Source: QFOX01 sp033763655
GTDB lineage: Bacteria; Pseudomonadota; Alphaproteobacteria; Rickettsiales; UBA3002
Length of the DNA stretch: 64,000 bases
Assembly (NCBI GenBank): GCA_033763655.1
Contig: JANRKD010000002.1
Location: forward strand, 62,001-126,000
Direction of reading: 5' to 3'
The position numbers were made by a program, and so were the translations under genes. Position 1 is the stretch's first letter. Each line of letters begins with the position of its first letter. Positions 60,737 to 64,000 of this stretch are shown here, in pieces. The notes under the pieces are model-generated. The model did not search any database, had not been told where the DNA came from, and saw only the letters and a list, made by a program, of their open reading frames with translations.

Positions 60737-61231
60737 TTACTTCTTTTTCGGGCCGGCCTCAGGCGCGGTGAAGGGCGTAAACATCGAGAATGCCTTGGTG
60801 AACATTTCCATGTTCTGCTTGCCGATTTCCTCGAGCTGGTTGGCAACCTGACTGAAGCTGCCAAGCGTACCAAGCCCAAGCATTTCCTGCATTTTATCCT
60901 GATTGCCCGAGAAGGTTTTCATCGTGCTTTCAAGGTAGTGCGGGACAAAATCCTTCAGCGAGTTATCGTAAAAACCGATAATGGAGCGCAGGAAGTTGGT
61001 CGGCAGCAGATGCTCGCCTTTGGATTCCTGCTCGAAGATAATCTGGCTGAGGATGTTGCGTGTCAGGTCTTCCCCGGATTTCGCATCGTAAACAATGAAC
61101 TCCGCGCCCTCTTTCACCATCACGCATAAATCCTCGAGCGTGACGTAGCTTGAGGTATCAGTATTATAGAGGCGACGGTTGGCGTATTTCTTGATGACAA
61201 TCGGCTCGCTGGTCTGCGTTTTCTTGCTCAT
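60737..61231 (-). CDS. phaR: Polyhydroxyalkanoate synthesis repressor PhaR
   Basis: Transcriptional repressor that senses PHA granules and controls phasin and PHA genes. The 164 residues have the N-terminal DNA-binding domain PIVIKKYANRRLYNTDTSSYVTLEDLCVMVKEG, then one PHB_acc domain (LTRNILSQIIFEQESKGEHLLPTNFLRSIIGFYD). A Met/Phe-rich amphipathic C-terminus (MEMFTKAFSMFTPFTAP) suits binding to polymer. It diverges from the PhaE-like/phaC genes, whose promoter it may control. Confidence 0.95.
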   Translation of the reverse strand: MSKKTQTSEPIVIKKYANRRLYNTDTSSYVTLEDLCVMVKEGAEFIVYDAKSGEDLTRNILSQIIFEQESKGEHLLPTNFLRSIIGFYDNSLKDFVPHYLESTMKTFSGNQDKMQEMLGLGTLGSFSQVANQLEEIGKQNMEMFTKAFSMFTPFTAPEAGPKKK

Positions 61232-61317
61232 GGGTTCCTCAAACTAGGTTACGCTTTCTTTTTGCCTTGGCTTGACCTAGCATTATTTCGCAGCTTTTGG
61301 CAAGGATTAGGAACTTG

Positions 61318-61731
61318 GTGGCACGAAAACACGATACCCAGCAACGCGCGGCAGAGTTCCTTCGCCAATGGCAGGAGCAGATGACGCGCCAGATGACCAA
61401 CCCCGACGCCATTCGCGCCCTGCTTGATGCGATGCAACATTTCGGAAAGCCAGCCCATGATGCGAACGCCCGACGCCCTGCCGATGCACCTGATGCTCGC
61501 GATGCTGCAATCAGGGATCTTACCCAACGCGTACACGCCATGGAGCGCCAGCTTCGCGAGCTTCATGCCCGAATGGATGCGGCCGAAAACTCCGCTCGAA
61601 CAGGCAAGCGAGCACATGCAGAACCTGTGGCAAAGCGCAAGCGCGCCGTGGGCACAGCTCGGCACGCAGATGGCAAGCGCCTTCAGCCAAAACGAAAGCC
61701 CGTCAGCCCACCCAAAAAACGCAAAAGATAG
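61318..61731 (+). CDS. PhaE-like coiled-coil protein overlapping phaC
   Basis: A 137-residue ORF starting with GTG at 61318, with AGGA five bases before it. Residues 1-45 (QRAAEFLRQWQEQMTRQMTNPDAIRALLDAMQHF) and a strong coiled coil at about 70-95 (IRDLTQRVHAMERQLRELHARM) resemble PhaE-type PHA synthase subunits or phasins. The tail is Lys/Arg/Pro rich. Its last 275 nt overlap the start of phaC in another frame. In that overlap the phaC frame has the more typical codon use, so the tail may be less constrained. The protein could instead be spurious beyond the first half; I consider the 5' part, outside phaC, genuinely coding. Confidence 0.55.
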   Translation: MARKHDTQQRAAEFLRQWQEQMTRQMTNPDAIRALLDAMQHFGKPAHDANARRPADAPDARDAAIRDLTQRVHAMERQLRELHARMDAAENSARTGKRAHAEPVAKRKRAVGTARHADGKRLQPKRKPVSPPKKRKR

Positions 61732-62815
61732 CGCGGCAAACGCCACCAACGATTGGACGGCCTTCCTACAGGATTTCTTCAACCCCGAATTCCTCAGCAG
61801 CCTGAGCAGTGAGGCCTACAACCGCAGCACCGGCTTTCTGCAGGGCATGCAGGCCTACCTCGCCAGCGACTACGAGCGCCCCGAAACACCGCATGCCGTG
61901 CTTTGGCAACGCGGCAGCGCCCGCCTGCTCGACCTCGCCCCCGAGGCGACCGACGCGGTGGCGGTGCTGTGCGTCCCCTCGCTTATCAACCGTTCCACCG
62001 TGCTCGACCTCTACCCCGAAGTCAGCTTCGTGCAATTCCTGAAAGCGCGCGGATTTCGCCCGCTCATCCTCGATTGGGGCAGCCCGAATACCGAGGAATG
62101 CGATTTCGCAATGGCCGATTACATCAGCTTTTATGCGCTCGACGCCCTGCATGCCTTGCGCGAACAGCATGATGGCCCCATTGCCCTGCTTGGCTATTGC
62201 ATGGGCGGCATTTTCACCACCGCCATGGCACAACTCGCCGCCCGCGAGGTCGATGCGTTGCTGCTGCTCGCCACGCCGTGGGATTTTTCATCCCCCGACA
62301 CGCCCACCGTGCTGCTGGCCCCGCCGACCCAAACCACCTTGCGGCAGTGGATTAACACCCAATACCCCGTGCAACCGGTCGTCACCCAAACCGTGTTTCA
62401 CCTCATCGACCCCTGGCGGGTGCAGGAAAAATTCAGTCGCTACCCATTCCTGAGTGAGCCGGAGAAGATGCATTTCCTCGCCGTCGAGCAATGGGTGAAC
62501 GACGGCGTGCCGCTGGCGAATAAAGTGGCGGAGGAATGTTTCGTCGATTGGCCGCAGGGCAATATCCTTGCGAAGCATCAATGGAAAATCGGCCGCCGCT
62601 GGATTGAGCCGTCACAGATTACCTGCCCGACGCTCGCCATCATCCCCACGCGTGACGCCATTGTGCCCAAAGGCTGCGCCCTGCCGCTGACCAAACTCAT
62701 CAAACGCTGTGACGTGCTTTTGCCCGAATGCGGCCATGTCAGCATGGTGGTGGGTAAAAAGGCGCGCACCCAGATGTGGGAACCCCTCGCCAACTGGCTG
62801 GATACGAAGTTTTAG
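61457..62815 (+). CDS. phaC: Polyhydroxyalkanoate synthase
   Basis: Polymerises hydroxyacyl-CoA on granules. From the ATG at 61457 it has 452 residues, shorter than class I enzymes (about 580) and longer than class III PhaC (about 355). The alpha/beta-hydrolase core carries the triad C248 in LLGYCMGGIF, D400 in IPTRDAIVP and H427 in PECGHVSMVVG; the nucleophile is cysteine, as in all PHA synthases. The N-terminal 130 residues are helical with many Met/Trp/Phe. The start is uncertain because a PhaE-like ORF overlaps it; the ATG pair at 61457/61460 has only a weak GGAAAG upstream. Confidence 0.88.
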   Translation: MMRTPDALPMHLMLAMLQSGILPNAYTPWSASFASFMPEWMRPKTPLEQASEHMQNLWQSASAPWAQLGTQMASAFSQNESPSAHPKNAKDSAANATNDWTAFLQDFFNPEFLSSLSSEAYNRSTGFLQGMQAYLASDYERPETPHAVLWQRGSARLLDLAPEATDAVAVLCVPSLINRSTVLDLYPEVSFVQFLKARGFRPLILDWGSPNTEECDFAMADYISFYALDALHALREQHDGPIALLGYCMGGIFTTAMAQLAAREVDALLLLATPWDFSSPDTPTVLLAPPTQTTLRQWINTQYPVQPVVTQTVFHLIDPWRVQEKFSRYPFLSEPEKMHFLAVEQWVNDGVPLANKVAEECFVDWPQGNILAKHQWKIGRRWIEPSQITCPTLAIIPTRDAIVPKGCALPLTKLIKRCDVLLPECGHVSMVVGKKARTQMWEPLANWLDTKF

Positions 62816-63042
62816 CCCCTCCCCTCCCACGTTGATTTTCCTGCCATACCGCACCGCACACCAACCCTCTGGACAACCATGGCGTGTGCGCCTAGACAGG
62901 GCGCGCAATAAAGTGCCGTCATTGGCGAAAGGTTAGCCGGAGAAATCCGGTGCGGCGTGCCTGCGATACCAGATTTTTCTTTCATCTGGGTTGCTGCGTC
63001 GCTACGCTCCCCGCAACGACGCAAACGACTAAGGAGAAACAA
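62816..63042. other. Intergenic region between phaC and phaA
   Basis: 227 nt without a gene. A TGCGTCG/CGACGCA inverted pair with a GCTACGCTCC centre (about 62994-63025) lies just before the phaA ribosome binding site AAGGAG and could be another palindromic repeat or a regulatory hairpin. No sigma-70 promoter stands out. Confidence 0.5.
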
Positions 63043-64000
63043 ATGGCCAGTAAAAACGACATCGTGATTGTGGAGGCGGTACGCACCGCCGTGGGTAATT
63101 TCGGCGGGGGTTTAAGCACGCTGACAGCCGCCCAGCTTGGGGCAGAGGTCGTCAAGGCGCTGCTCGCCCGCACCGGCATAGCCGCCAGCGATGTCAACGA
63201 ATTGATTATGGGGCAGGTGCTCACCGCCACTGCCGGCCAGAACCCGGCGCGTCAGGCAGCGATTCAGGCGGGCTTGTCGCAGGAATCGACTGCCATGACC
63301 ATCAACCAGGTCTGCGGCTCGGGCCTGCGCGCGGTGGCGGAAGGGATGAAATCCATCCAGAGCGGAGATAGCACGGTGGTAATTGCCGGTGGGCAGGAAT
63401 CCATGAGCCTCGCGCCGCACGCCATGCAATTGCGCACCGGGGTTAAAATGGGCAACGGCACCATGACCGACACCATGATTGCGGATGGGCTGTGGGATGC
63501 GTTCAACAATTACCATATGGGCATCACGGCGGAAAACGTCGCGCAGGCCTTCCAGATCACCCGCGAAGATCAAGACAGATTCGCCGCATCCTCGCAGGCA
63601 AAAGCCGCTAAAGCACAAGCTGAAGGCAAGTTCTCGGCACAAATCATCCCCATCACTATTAAGCAGCGCAAAGGCGATGTGGTGGTCGATAAAGATGAAT
63701 TCATCCGCGCTGACTCGACCGCCGAAATGCTGGCCAAGCTGCGCCCGGCCTTCAAGCCCGATGGCACAGTGACCGCAGGCAATGCCTCGGGGCTCAATGA
63801 TGGTGCGGCGGCGGTAATACTGATGACGCGCGCGGAGGCTGAAAAACGTGGCCTTGCACCGCTCGCCGCCATCAAATCCTGGGCCACCGCAGGGGTTGAC
63901 CCGGCGCTGATGGGCACGGGGCCGATCCCCGCCTCGCGCAAGGCGCTCGAAAAGGCAGGCTGGAAAGCCAGCGACCTCGACCTGATCGAGGCGAACGAAG
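63043..64000 (+). CDS. phaA: Acetyl-CoA acetyltransferase (beta-ketothiolase), partial
   Basis: Biosynthetic thiolase joining two acetyl-CoA to acetoacetyl-CoA, the first PHB step. The gene starts with ATG at 63043, with AAGGAG before it, and runs off the right edge after 319 codons. Visible motifs are VEAVRTAVGNFGG, the acyl-binding nucleophile C91 in INQVCGSGLRAVAEG, GGQESMSLAPHAM, DAFNNYHMGITAENVA and GNASGLNDGAAAVILM. The HEAFA and final cysteine motifs lie beyond the window. phaB is expected just outside. Confidence 0.95.
   Translation, partial: MASKNDIVIVEAVRTAVGNFGGGLSTLTAAQLGAEVVKALLARTGIAASDVNELIMGQVLTATAGQNPARQAAIQAGLSQESTAMTINQVCGSGLRAVAEGMKSIQSGDSTVVIAGGQESMSLAPHAMQLRTGVKMGNGTMTDTMIADGLWDAFNNYHMGITAENVAQAFQITREDQDRFAASSQAKAAKAQAEGKFSAQIIPITIKQRKGDVVVDKDEFIRADSTAEMLAKLRPAFKPDGTVTAGNASGLNDGAAAVILMTRAEAEKRGLAPLAAIKSWATAGVDPALMGTGPIPASRKALEKAGWKASDLDLIEANE

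Noticed and set aside
61249..61782. A 177-codon minus-strand ORF with a signal-peptide-like start
   Set aside because: It is antisense to the PhaE-like and phaC genes, and its cysteine-rich composition shows no family pattern; most likely a shadow of the GC-rich coding strand.

Overview
The window is a gene-dense, GC-rich chromosomal segment of an alphaproteobacterium. The evidence is the C4-pathway 5-aminolevulinate synthase, the order tpiA-secG-pyrG-kdsA-eno-ftsB-pdhA-pdhB-pdhC-lpd, the ppiD-like gene ahead of trpE-G-D-C, comEC next to gltX, fabI next to aroC, the three-gene split transhydrogenase (pntAA/pntAB/pntB), a TIGR02186 gene beside a TSUP exporter, and a PHA cluster with PhaR. I cannot fix the order or genus. 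No rRNA, tRNA, CRISPR array, prophage or transposase gene was seen.

Layout. 1-519: left-edge HigB/HigA-like toxin-antitoxin pair with its own promoter/operator. 542-5285: tRNA modification (miaB, tsaB), pterin dehydratase, a lipoprotein, TSUP permease and TIGR02186 protein. 5208-11449: a complete biotin cluster, with bioF-bioH-like-bioC-bioD-RDD diverging from bioB-bioA. 11462-24029 (minus): central metabolism block from tpiA to lpd, with a Phd/VapC-like module, a SIMPL gene and a zinc-ribbon gene lodged among the pyruvate dehydrogenase genes. 24130-29545: ppiD-like gene plus trpEGDC. 29659-37745: comEC, a frameshifted gltX, def, a secreted protein, fmt, a YdcH-type protein and htpG. 37832-40754: aroC, a four-helix-bundle (S23/IVP-type) gene, fabI and a 17-kDa-antigen-like lipoprotein. 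40880-44739: an unusual haem-copper-oxidase-like protein, ctaA and hemA. 44863-57384: acs, truA, dapE, dapD, nfu, a small flagellar-rod-like protein, nadA, an L,D-transpeptidase, dxs, purK and purE. 57485-60528: the transhydrogenase genes. 60737-64000: phaR, a PhaE-like ORF, phaC and phaA (cut by the right edge).

The genes are mostly housekeeping: biotin, tryptophan, lysine/diaminopimelate, NAD, haem, isoprenoid and purine synthesis, acetyl-CoA production (PDH, Acs) and its storage as polyhydroxyalkanoate, with NADPH supply from the transhydrogenase.

The notable signal is in repeats rather than classic accessory genes. (1) A four-helix-bundle gene sits between fabI and aroC, flanked by inverted arrays of 7-nt tandem repeats. 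A related 7-nt array lies inside the linker-coding part of pdhC. (2) Three unrelated palindromic repeat elements are inserted in frame inside htpG, purK and dapE. (3) Several intergenic palindromic repeats occur, one present as two nearly identical 58-nt copies 22 kb apart. (4) A PhaE-like ORF overlaps the 5' end of phaC by 275 nt in another frame. (5) gltX carries a one-base frameshift.
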